Shown: piece by piece, positions 49,766 through 60,174 of the stretch
Numbering within the stretch: the stretch's first letter is position 1
How the letters are laid out: the number at the start of each line of letters is the position of its first letter
Origin: Phoenix dactylifera
Lineage: Eukaryota; Streptophyta; Magnoliopsida; Arecales; Arecaceae
Assembly: GCF_009389715.1 (NCBI RefSeq)
Contig: NC_052392.1
Span: 35,261,144-35,325,143, forward strand
Direction of reading: 5' to 3'
Length of the DNA stretch: 64,000 nucleotides
Made by a program: the position numbers and the translations under genes
The notes under the pieces: model-generated
The model's input: the letters and a program-made list of their open reading frames with translations, nothing else
What the model was told of the DNA's origin: nothing
Databases searched by the model: none

Positions 49766-49879
49766 TTCATGGAAGACTTCTCCGGACCAGTGATGACTTT
49801 GTTTGGCCCATTGATTCTACTTTTCATGGGCGTTTCATAATCAATGTAGAGTTTCTGGACCAGAAGATATCCCCGTTAA
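49766..49879 (+). pseudogene. Possible orphan exon of an unrecognised gene
   Basis: A 114-bp stretch bounded by a good splice acceptor (TTAATTGCAG) and donor (AATGTAAGG), open in one frame for 38 codons: HGRLLRTSDDFVWPIDSTFH, then GRFIINVEFLDQKISPLN. Composition is protein-like and codon use unlike the AT-rich flanks. No neighbouring exon was found on either side within the window, and I do not recognise the family. May be a gene fragment left by rearrangement. Confidence 0.35.
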
Positions 49880-50179
49880 ATGTAAGGATTTCTTCAGGTT
49901 AATGTTTTAGGCCTTTTAACATGTAGCTGTTGTGTTCTTGTCATTCCTAATATAAGAAGAAAATTGACCAATATTTTCTAAGTGATATAGTAAATGTGAA
50001 ATGAGGATAATAGCTGCAGCGGTGCTCACACGATATTTGTGACAACTTGGTCGTAGGTTGGCAAAAGAAAAAAAAAATAATCTTTTTCAATTTAATATTA
50101 TTTGACCACATATTTGAAAATTTTCAGAACGGACAAATTTGAGCAGAATCTAGACCTCAACCTGAAGTTGAAGAAAAGG

Positions 50180-51173
50180 AGAGAAAAGAATTTTGTAACA
50201 CCAAACCTGATATTATATAAGAAACACACCTTTGAGCGACCCTGGTACATTTAATAGTCTAGCATCTCAAACAGACAAATTAATTGATGTGCTGGAAAGT
50301 TACCGTGCACAAAAGAACACCAAATGTGAGCGTGCGCACCAACGCTCGCACGCGAAATGTGCTGTTAGGTGTTACAGCAAGAGTGGGATTGCAGAATCTA
50401 GAACTCAACCGCATACGGACGGTTGGCTCTCGGTGGAAGTTGTAGTCCCTCCAATGAATCTCTTTCCTCGCCCTGCCTCGTTACTTCCAATCTTCTTTGT
50501 TTTTGATTCTGAGATCTATCCGCAATATATAAACACGCGTGTCCGTCAAGACAAACGTGCAGTGGGACCACTGGGTTTGGCGATGGTCTTGATATTTTGT
50601 TAAGTCAAGACAATCAGGATTAGGTTCCCCTTCCATTTAGAATAATCTAAAATGTGCTCAACAACGACATGAGACAAGAATCTCAATTATTGTTGTTTGG
50701 GCATGAGGATGTCAAATCTAGTCTAAGTTTCTTCTTTAAAGTTTATCTATCTCCTGAATTGATTCTCATTGTATGTTTAATTTTTGATAATAAAAATTTT
50801 ATTTCCATCCTTGATACTTGATGTCTTTTTTTATATTTTCTAAATAGAGATTCTGATGACCATTTTATATTTAGTCCCATACCATCTAGACTTTCACGCA
50901 ATATTGTGCGAAAAATAGATATATAAAACATTACAAACTATTTGGCGGATGATCGGTGAGTAAGACTACACAAAGACTGAACATAAAATGGTAATTATGT
51001 AAGAGCTAAATACAAAATAATAGTCAAACAAAGAATAGAAAGTTCAAGCTTCATTTGAAGGCTACATGGTCTGTGCATATCTTTCAGTGGACAACCTTTA
51101 AATGCAAGGGATAAAAAAAGAAGTTAAGTTGCATCGTTAAAATAAATTTGGCATTTGACGTAGTTTTCATAAC
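50180..51173. repeat. Low-copy repeat, copy 3
   Basis: 50180-50545 matches 34780-35000/35500-35710 and 56800-57085; 50595-51173 matches 33000-33760 and 35880-36465. It ends at 'gtagttttcataact', where the UGT fragment starts. Confidence 0.65.
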
Positions 51174-51175
51174 TA

Positions 51176-51586
51176 CAGCGCAGGAAGGAGAGGGGGTGCC
51201 TTGTGGGGTGGGCACCGCAGGAAGAGGTGCTGGCCCACCCGGCAGTGGCGTGTTTCTTGACTCACAGCGGGTGGAATTCGACGCTGGAGAGCGTGGCGGC
51301 AGGCGTGCCGATGATCTGCTGGCCTTTCTTCGCGGACCAGCCAGTGAACAGTAGGTTTGTCGGTGACGTTTGGAGGTTCGGAGTGGACATGAAGGACAAG
51401 CGCGGCAGGAGCGTGGTGGAGAGGATGGTGAGGGAGGTGATGGAAGGGAAAAGAGCAGAGGAGTTGAGGAGATCGGCTGGTGAGATGGCTGAACTCGCAA
51501 GGAGGAGCGTAGGGGAAGGCGGGTCATCTTACAGGGACTTCGAGAACTTGGTTAAAGACATCAAAGCCATGAGCCGAGAAAAATAA
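51176..51586 (+). pseudogene. UDP-glycosyltransferase (GT1) C-terminal fragment
   Basis: About 134 residues of the C-terminal, UDP-sugar-binding half of a plant family 1 glycosyltransferase. The PSPG box is complete: GWAPQEEVLAHPAVACFLTH, SGWNSTLESVAAGVPM and WPFFADQ, with the final Gln often linked to UDP-glucose use. A helical tail (VVERMVREVMEG) follows, then a TAA at 51584-51586. The N-terminal acceptor-binding half, about 330 residues, is missing. The frame opens in ARRKERGCLV right after a repeat boundary, so this is not an intron edge but a breakpoint. GC content is far higher than the neighbours. The reading has no internal stop, so truncation may be recent; expression as a protein is unlikely. 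Subfamily not assigned; closest in style to UGT85-type. Confidence 0.88.
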
Positions 51587-51958
51587 CAGAGGTAGCACTC
51601 TACGGTGCAACAGCCGCACCTTTGCCATGCAAAGGATCCTGGCTCTTTTATTAGTGCTATTTTTGCAAAATTAAGATAATCTAATCATGCTGCCATTAGA
51701 TTCCAAGTGCCTATTAGATCCGTGCGTGGAGCCATAGACGACAGAGCATGAGATTTATTTCCGGTCCGTTTTCGGTTTTAGACTTACCAGGGAGCGCCAA
51801 TTAAATAAATATGGTTAACCGTCTAGTTTCTATTCTCCCCAGATAAACGAAAAATTCTCCAGAATCCATGTTTGGAGGGAATCCTTTCTTATCCACTCAC
51901 CCTTCCATTATATCTGTCGCCTAATCCATGTTTGCACAGGCAAGCAGGTTAATGACAC

Positions 51959-53500
51959 CTATGAAGAGTGAACATAGGACAATGCAGAAAATACTGCCTG
52001 CTCGATGGTCAGCAAAAGAAGAAAGACCGCTGCCAACACTGAAATTGTAGCCCATGGGTTGCCAAGATAGTCTCGCCTCAAAGCAGCAAGCCATTTGTGC
52101 CATTTGAAGTCATAAAACCTGTTTACTTCCTCAATCTGATTTGCAAGGTAGTTCTTTTCCGGATCATAGTGTATCTGATTGCCCAACTTATTGAAGAGGT
52201 CCGCCACTTCCTGATCATTGCTTAGCTTATGTTCTAGTATGCCTTCCAAGTGGAGCAACCGCACGTCCTCAGCCTGGTCGATGATGCAATCCATAAAGAG
52301 TGCGTATATCGTAATGTACATCTCAGTGTCGGAATAGCACTGTTCGAAAGCTATGAGGTTTTGGAAGAGAGGACCAGTATAGTCATAGATTTGCAGTGGT
52401 GGTATCTCCATCCGCCCACTCCGAAACATTAAATACAACTTCCGGAGGCATAGCAGTGGCGTGAGCTTCATATTCCTTTTCTGGAATTTTATGTTCAAGA
52501 AACAGTCTTCCGGTTTCTTCCCCTCGAACTTCACCCCCCCCCTGTCAAGCTCCGTCGCACTAGGAATTCACTCGAGTGCAGATTCTCGTGAAGGATCAGC
52601 TTCTGCTTTCTTCCGCTTGCACTTCATGAGTTCAGGAATACATCCAGATGCAGCTTCCCCTGGTGCCGATGTAGACTCTGCTGGCTTTTTTGAAGGGATC
52701 CGAGATGAATAAAATAGATGGAGCAGATGATGGTATTCACCGGGGGACTTCTTCTTAAACTTCTTGAATGATTCGGATTCCTCGGGATGGATGCCCTTGA
52801 AAAGCTGGAGAGCAAGGTCAACAAGATTAATCTATCCATCCTCGCATGGTTTGAGAAGATCAAATAGCAATTTGATGATGAAGAAAGGAATTTGGTTCTC
52901 AAGCTTCAACAGATCATAAATCACTACATCAATAGTGAACAGCCCTGCCATAGTTGGGCCCTCAAGCTGTTCATCCTTCTCGTCGATATTTAAAACAACC
53001 TCCCCTTCCCTCTTCTCCATCATACGCTGTAGTCTCCTTGGATTCCATGATTCCTTCATGGGACACATGAGATAAATGATGAAGCACCCATCAAGCAACA
53101 TGATCACTGCCATATCTTCGGCATCCAGTTCGGAGAATTCCTCAGAGTAGCAGCTCCGGACCTTGTCAACCTTTTTCTTCAACTCCAACAAGCACTTGTT
53201 CAACAATTGACTCTCTTGCTCCTGACTTTGATGACGCGATAGAAGGTGCCGGACACACTGCCACTTGTAGCACTTCATGAAGGAACTCTCGCGGCTGTTG
53301 CGGTGAAAAGGTCCGAGGAAAGCAATCACTGGTTCGTAGGCTTCACGATTCAATTGTCGGATGTGCTCGGGGACCTTAAAGATGGTGCAAGGTCCGTTGG
53401 GATGGTCCCTAGGTTGTGCTAAATTTATATTATTCCTCACTTTAGTGATCCACGCCTCATCGGTTTGGCAGCTAGTGGTAGATGTGTCGGTGGGAGGCAT
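51959..53500 (-). pseudogene. DUF247 family gene, copy 3, two nonsense codons
   Basis: Has the full family layout. It starts with an ATG at 53498-53500 (MPPTDTSTTSCQTDEAW), then CTIFKVPEHIR, AYEPVIAFLGPFH, MLLDGCFIIYLM and DLLKLENQIPFF. A TAG at 52832-52834 replaces the Gln of CEDGQINL, and a TGA at 52568-52570 replaces the Trp before IPSATEL. Beyond the stops the frame still reads NLIAFEQCY and the C-terminal helix ISVLAAVFLLLL, as in copy 1. Its ATG shows where translation of the ancestral gene probably began; copy 1 has a Lys codon at that place. A short protein of 222 residues could still be made. Confidence 0.88.
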
Positions 53501-54360
53501 TCCTCTGCTTGTATAAGACGCTCTCGGTTTCCGTAGGTAAAGGGATTCTTCATCGATTTATAGAGAACGTGATCAAGTAAGTTATCAAGTAAGTTGCTAT
53601 AACTTGTAAGAGAAATTATCTAACAGACATTTAGTTCAAAAAATTAAAATAATTGATTTTCCATTCGAGCTACTTTTATTATACAATATCTTGAACATAG
53701 GCCCAACAAATTTGACAGAATGCCTTTTGTATTTAAATTATGCAGTGATGGTATGCAAGTAATCTCTAGAATTTAATTATTTCTCATGCAGAAACGAGCA
53801 AAAATTTCAAAATTAAGGGATCTAGACATCTGCTAGGAATAAGGAGTTCCTATGGTTCATTCAAAACCATATCACATCCATGATCTAAGAACTCCAAGAG
53901 AAATTATTAGAAAGCAACCATTTAAAAACAAAAAAGTTGACAATATTTGACCACAACTTGACAAAGATAAATGACAGATAAATCCTGAAATCTAGAAAGT
54001 AAAATGAAATAAGAGAGAATAGAGAAATGAAAACTTGAATTATCTCTCATGTAGAAAATAAAAGATAAATATAATATATAGGATTTACATCATATCATCA
54101 AGAGTGCTAACTTCTAATTAAAAACATAATATTTAAGAATTATATTGAGAATATGATAATATGTATGATAATCATAAAATTATGATTATTTGAGGTTTTT
54201 TATTTTTTTAAATTTATGAGATCTTTATTTTATTGGAGAAACAAAAAGCCATCCGGTTTCACATGCCAATAAATTAAATATAAAAACGAAAGCTATGTGC
54301 CCCAGAAAGCACTCGTCGACTCGAGAAAAAATTCCAACCACAACAAATTTCAGTCATTGC

Positions 54361-54362
<2 letters not shown>

Positions 54363-54445
<83 letters not shown>
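54363..54445. repeat. Compound (TA)n(GA)n microsatellite
   Basis: (TA)16 at 54365-54396 followed directly by about 24 GA units. The simpler TA tracts at 4490-4502 and 29370-29387 occupy the same position in DUF247 units 1 and 2. Confidence 0.95.
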
Positions 54446-54448
<3 letters not shown>

Positions 54449-54539
54449 GTTATACAAGGATTCAAATAACGTATTTGATAGTTGTTGTTTATACCACATT
54501 TTAATCTATAGTGGAGGTCTAAATATGGATTAGATGAGA

Positions 54540-54900
54540 GATAATTCATCCTCGAAGATTTTATAATTGGTGGTTAATACGTTGGGGAAGATTTTTGCTT
54601 TCAGTGGCAGGAACCAGCCAACGGTGGGAGAGGTAGACGTACCATTGTTTGGACCACTTTCCCGGGGGAAAAGTGTCGGTGCCAAGCGAGAGGGCGTTGG
54701 TTCTGGCCTCGCTGAGGCCTCATTGGGTATTGTATCGCGATGAAAGGCCGATGTGGGGCTAGGGCATACTTCATCCTCCACTGTCCTGCTTTGGGGATCC
54801 ATGCCACGACCTGATGATGTACATGGAGACATTGATAATGAACAAGCAACATTGATATAATTTCCAGAAAAGAAATGATTTAGAAATAAAAGAGGCATTT
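54540..54900 (-). other. Conserved block upstream of DUF247 copy 3
   Basis: Counterpart of 4650-4960 and 29455-29800. The longest open minus-strand version (122 codons) starts MPLLFLNHFFSGNYINVACS, holds a variable middle, and ends VGWFLPLKAKIFPNVLTTN then YKIFEDELSLI. The hydrophobic start looks like a signal peptide, but may be chance in a 5' leader. Confidence 0.45.
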
Positions 54901-55206
54901 ATAATTCAAAAATAAAATAACTTATTTGCAAGGATAATTTTTTTAGTTCCTGCAAGAAAGTTGCTTTTGTTATATTTCTTGAGTATGAGCCTAGCAAATT
55001 AACAAATACCTTAGAATATTTTGAAAAATATTTTTTAATTAAAAAAAGGAGATCCAGAGCAAGCAAAGATTATCACCACTTTGAGGAATCTCTTTTCCGT
55101 CACTTCCCATTCTCTTTATTTTTGATTCGAGATTTATCGGTAATATATATAAATATATCTTGGCACCTGTTTGGGCTTGACTTTTTGAATCTTTAAATCT
55201 CAGTTA

Positions 55207-55550
55207 CATTTATTGGTTGGCACCTCATTCTAGGGGCTCGCCTTTCACTAAATTAAGGCTTCAAATATTTAATATTTTTTAAAAAATAAGAATCTTAAGT
55301 TATAGGGTGGATTTGGATAAGTCAGATAGTGTCGGATACTCCTTCCATTTTGGAGAATCTCAAATGTGCTAGTGATATTTATTGGTTGGCACCTCATTCT
55401 AAGAGTTCGCCTTTTACTAAATTAAGGCTTCAAATATTGAATATTTTTTAAAAAATAAGAATCTTAAGTTAAACTTGGATAAGTCAACACAATTAAAATC
55501 GGATTCCCCTTTCATTCTGGAGAATCTCAAATGTAGCACTGACATGAGAC
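55207..55550. repeat. 169-bp tandem duplication
   Basis: 'tattggttggcacctcattct...gagaatctcaaatgt' occurs twice in a row (55211 and 55380). Confidence 0.85.
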
Positions 55551-55924
55551 AAAAATCTAAATTAGTAATTATCATTTGGGCATGAGGATATCAAATCAAG
55601 TCTAATCTTCTCTTATTTTTTCATTAGTAATTTGATTGGTTCCTAACATAAAAATTATGACCGACATAATCCAAATTTCGAAGAAACTTAACCAAATGAT
55701 AGATGATGCCATATGTAAGAAGACTAGAGTGTCACAAAATTGTGATATGTTTTAAAAATTAATAAACTTTATATATATCTAGAATTGATTCTCACTTTAT
55801 ATTTAAAATTTATCATATCGCTTGGCGACATGCTATCAAGGGATTCTTTGTTTATGTTACAACCTGACTTATAAAGTGCTTGACCGAGTAAATTACTATA
55901 ATTTCTAAGAGAAATTACTATAAT

Positions 55925-57130
55925 AATTATGTAGGCCAAGCATTTATATCAGGTATGATACTTTTTGCATTTCTATTGTGTATTTATAGCATAGTGGATT
56001 TCACTAAAATATCCCATATAAATATTGATTTTGCAAGAAAAGTCATATAATTATTTTTTAGATAAAATCATATATATTCAGATGTTACTAGATGTTGGTA
56101 TACCGAGTCTGGATTGGGCGCCCATGTTGGGAGAAGCTAACATTCGGTTCCCACCCCTCCCTCTTACCTCTTAACTCTCCCAACAAGAATCTCTCTCTCT
56201 CTTCGCGCTAGCATGCGTCCAATTTCTTCATTCCAAAGTTCAAAATGATCCACGATCATTGTTTTGGTGAAGCATGGCATTTGAGCGATGAAAAGGTGTG
56301 ATTCTACACACGACCAGCTGGCTTGGTGGTGATGAATTTACACACATTAAATGATCCGAAGGATTTGGATTATTTCTATTTTAGTCTCAATAAGGTAAGT
56401 TTGTCTAACTTTACACTTATCGAATTTTTTGTTCTACAATAAATAACTTTTTTATGGATTGTGTGAGCGGGCAATAATCTAAACAAATATATATTTTATA
56501 TTCAATATATATATATATATATGTATATATTATATTCAAAATCTATATATATATATATATATATTGGACATTAAATAAATATATATGAAGCATTCACTAA
56601 TGTGTATTGCTTATTCCGTACCTAGATCCACAAGTAAAAATATCAAGAAACCTTAAATATATATATGCATATATATCATTATACAAAGAAGGTAAATCTA
56701 ATTTTTACTGAAAATCAATAATTAAGTAAGTTATTTTGTACGATGCAGAAGATCATAAATAAGAACTCAGCTGAAGTTGTAAGAAAAGGAAAGAAAAGCA
56801 TGTTGTAACACCAACCCTGATATTATATATGAAACGCACAAACTAATTGATGTGCTGGAAGGTTATCGTGCACAAAAGAAACACTAAATTTGAGCGTGCC
56901 AACCAACGCTCGCACACAAAATGTACTGTCAGGTATTACAGCAAGAGTGGGATTGCGGGAATCTAGAACTCAACCTCGTGAGGACTACGGTTGGCTCTCG
57001 GTGGAAGTCATCGTCCCTCCTATGAATCTCTTGCCTCGCCCTGCCTCGTTACTTTCTGATTCCGCGATCTATCCGTAATATATAAAGGCGGCTTCGTGCC
57101 CGCCTTGGCTTGAGTTTTCGCCAAGTGGGC
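55925..57130. repeat. Low-copy repeat, collinear with 34080-35092
   Basis: Same order of shared stretches as the copy at 34080, plus an insertion at 56127-56340 absent there. No gene. Several short AT microsatellites (56503-56565). Confidence 0.6.
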
Positions 57131-57240
57131 GGTGGGGCCGCTGCATATTAATGGATAACTTGTGCGGTTGGTAGTTGAGTTTTCGCCATCCAGGCGGTGG
57201 GGCCGCTCCAAATTAATGGATAACTCGTGCAGTTTCTATC
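57111..57240. repeat. 65-bp tandem duplication
   Basis: 'tgagttttcgcca...ggataact' repeats with starts at 57111 and 57176. Confidence 0.8.
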
Positions 57241-57374
57241 CTTAGCAGACTCTCTGCTATCTTATCAAGCTAACAAAAATTTTAAATCTCAGTTGGCACC
57301 TCACGCTATAAGCTTATTGCCTTTATTTTGGTGAGTCAAGATAATTAGAATTAGATTCTACTTCCATTCAGAAG

Positions 57375-59716
57375 TGTAATACCCAGCAAAAAAAAAAAAA
57401 AAAAAGTGGTGGACGGGCCGGCCCGAAAAGATCGGGCCTATCCACTTATTACGATCGTGCCTAGGGCTAGGCACGATCGTGGGAGAAGAAACACCAAAAA
57501 AAAGGGGGGGGGGGGGAGGGGGAGGCAGCGGCGCTAGAGAGGGCGATCGCCGGAGGAGGCCGGTCGTCGGGGGAGCTTGACCGCCGGAGAAGAGGACAAT
57601 CGTGGGGGAAGGCGGCGGATTTCGCAAGCCGGCGGGTCAAGGAGGAGGATCCCCACCAAACACACGAAAAGGCCTCGGATCCGTGGGTTTACTCACGGAT
57701 TTCTCCACCGATTTCTCGCCGGAAGGGCCGCCGGAGCATCCCGCCGGACCAAGGTAAGCCCTTGTGCTTCATTGATTGGTTTTTGGATGGTGTTGGTGGA
57801 GTTTTGGCCGGTGAAGCCGTCGGAGAGGGATCCGAAATAGGGTACCCCTGTTTCGGCCCCTTTCTTTCGGATTTCGCCGCCGCCGGCCGCCGGTTGGCCG
57901 GGATCCATGGCATATGGGGGGGTTGGACGGGACTGTGTTGGTTTGTAAGGGATTTTTAGGGCTCTGTTGGGGATGGAAAGTGGTGAACCGAGGTCTTCTC
58001 CTCGTGGTTCTACCTTCTTCCCCTCTTCCTCTCGTCGGTTGGCCGCCGGCCGGCGACGACGGAGAGGTGGCTGCCGTCGGGTGGAGGGGGAGAGGCCGAG
58101 CCACCATGAGGAGGGCCTCCGATTGATGAAGGGAGAAGAAGAGGGGAGGACTTCGGTTGACAATGGAGGAAGGGGGAGGAGGCAGTGTTGGTTTGGGGGA
58201 AGAAGAAGAAACAGGAGAAGAAAATTCTTCTCTCCCTCTCTTGGTCGGCCACCATCGCCGGTGACAGCAACAGTGGCGGCCGGCGACGGTCCGACCAGTG
58301 GTGGCCGAGGGTTGGGCAGGTGGCGGCTGCTGCCCTTGGACCAAAGAAAATGGAAAAGGGGAGATGTATTCCCAACCATGAAGAGAGAGAGGATTCATCC
58401 CTTCTTTTGGTCTCTTCACCGGGACCGGCCACCGTCGCCGGCATGGCGGCGGCCATGGCTGGCGACGACATAGGCCGGTGGTACAAGGGTGGGAGTCGGG
58501 CCACCCCGACTGCCCTAGATTTGGAGGGATTGAGATGTTTGGGGACCTGGTGATGGACCCCATAGTAGATGTGAATTATGGTTTAGAATATTTAAATATT
58601 AAATAATTTAGTTGTGATTTATAATTGATGTTGTAGAGGAAGAGTCGGCGGTGCCAGGAGATTTTGATCAGGGGACTCAGCACCTCAGTGCGTAGGTTGT
58701 GATTCGGATCCGTATTTGAGTCAGTCTACAATCTCTGTAAGAATTCCTACATCTGAGCACCTATATTTATGCATTTGTTGGATTTATCGTTGGATATATT
58801 TTTATAATTATGTTGTTGTTTGTTTTATGAGCTGATATGACACATATGAGATGTGCATTTTGTTATGAAAATATTGAAATAATTAAACTGGGAAGAATTG
58901 ACATATTTTTGAGAATTTAAGAAAATATGTGATGTGATTGGAATTTGATTAAACATGTAAAACTAGACATGTAGAATGGGTTGGACTAACCTCGTCATGA
59001 GATAGCCTCTACGAGCTTATGCGTAGGATAGCTGCCACGAGCTGATGCATGGGATAGCCTCCACGGGCTTACGCGTGGGATAGCCTCTACGAGCTTATGC
59101 GTAGGATAGCCTCCACGGGCTTAGCGTGGGATAGCTGCCACGAGCTTATGCGTGGGATTTGTGCAGTCTTGGACTGGGACATGAACTTGGTTAGTCCAAA
59201 GCCAGAAGTGAAAAGTCTGAAAACTTGAGAATCAGAATAATACGAGAATGGATCACATAATGTGAAAAAGGATTTGTGTATATGTACTGATTATATACAC
59301 TTGTTGTTTGTTGAGCTTTTGAAAAGATGAAATGACATTTATTTGATGTTTTGATTATTTTATTATTATTACTGTGTATGGCTGTTGGGATTCTTACTGG
59401 GCTGGAAAAGCTCATACTACACTTACCTTTTTTTTCAGAGGCACTGGATTCATAGAATCTGTCTGGTGGGACAAGAAGTGAGCTCGATCTGGAGTCAGAC
59501 TGTTGGATAGATAGAAGTTAATCTATCTTTTATTTATGGACATTTGAAATTATGTAATAAATCAGTACATTTTAGTTGGTTTGTTTTAAATACATTAATT
59601 ATGGATTTATTGGAATTGTTGTTTATCTTAGGCCTTGCATGATCTTTAGGGCACTGCTCTAGGGCTCATGCGGCCGGTCACGTACCGGACCCGGGTGATG
59701 GGTTCGGGGCATGACA
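57375..59716 (+). repeat. Element C 5' LTR
   Basis: TGTAATACCCAG...GGGCATGACA, 2342 bp. It has an A tract after the start, the palindrome CACGATCGTGCC mirrored at 57452-57481, GC-rich CCGGCC segments, the GAAATAGGG...CCCTGTTTC motif at 57834-57855, and the 26-bp minisatellite. Same family as 61867-64000 (a few percent different, with small indels) and as the diverged minus-strand LTR at 8098-10398. The flanking pentamer is AGAAG (57370-57374). Confidence 0.92.
59002..59156 (+). repeat. 26-bp minisatellite in element C 5' LTR
   Basis: Six units of 25-26 bp, two alternating types: 'atagcctctacgagcttatg' and 'atagctgccacgagct'. The same six-unit order is in the 3' LTR. Confidence 0.95.
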
Positions 59717-59719
59717 GAG

Positions 59720-59731
59720 TGGTATCAGAGC
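59720..59731 (+). promoter_or_regulatory. Element C primer-binding site
   Basis: TGGTATCAGAGC, perfect complement of the plant initiator Met-tRNA 3' end, three bases after the LTR. Confidence 0.93.
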
Positions 59732-60060
59732 TTAAGGTTAAGGTATCCTAGGGTTTATGTTCAGGTGAGTATCAGTGGAGAATTATGATAGAAAAACTAT
59801 CAGAGATTTGGTTTATAATCACTTGAGATTGTAACAAGAATGATATTATAATCTAAGGTTTAAGACCACTAGGGACTGTGGCCTTAGTGGCATTAAAGTT
59901 TGAGGTTTAAGATTATTGGAAAATGTGACCAGTTGGAATCTGAGCATATGTTTAAGATCACTAGGGATCGTGACAGGAATATATGATAGCTTAAGGTTAT
60001 GATCACTTTGGACATGACAATTGAATTCAGTGCTTAAGCTGTAAGATTACTGGGCATTGT
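59725..60060 (+). repeat. Degenerate array of PBS-adjacent sequence
   Basis: About six imperfect copies of a 'ttaagatcactagggattgtgac' type unit, spaced about 50-70 bp. The first overlaps the PBS leader; element A has a single copy right after its PBS. Confidence 0.6.
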
Positions 60061-60174
60061 AATAAAATGTATGCATCGGTTTGATTTTCGATGCATACGG
60101 AAGGAAAGTATAAATTGTCTTTGATCATGATAAGAGAGGTTTGACCTAAGATAAGTGTAGGTCAATAATGGCAA

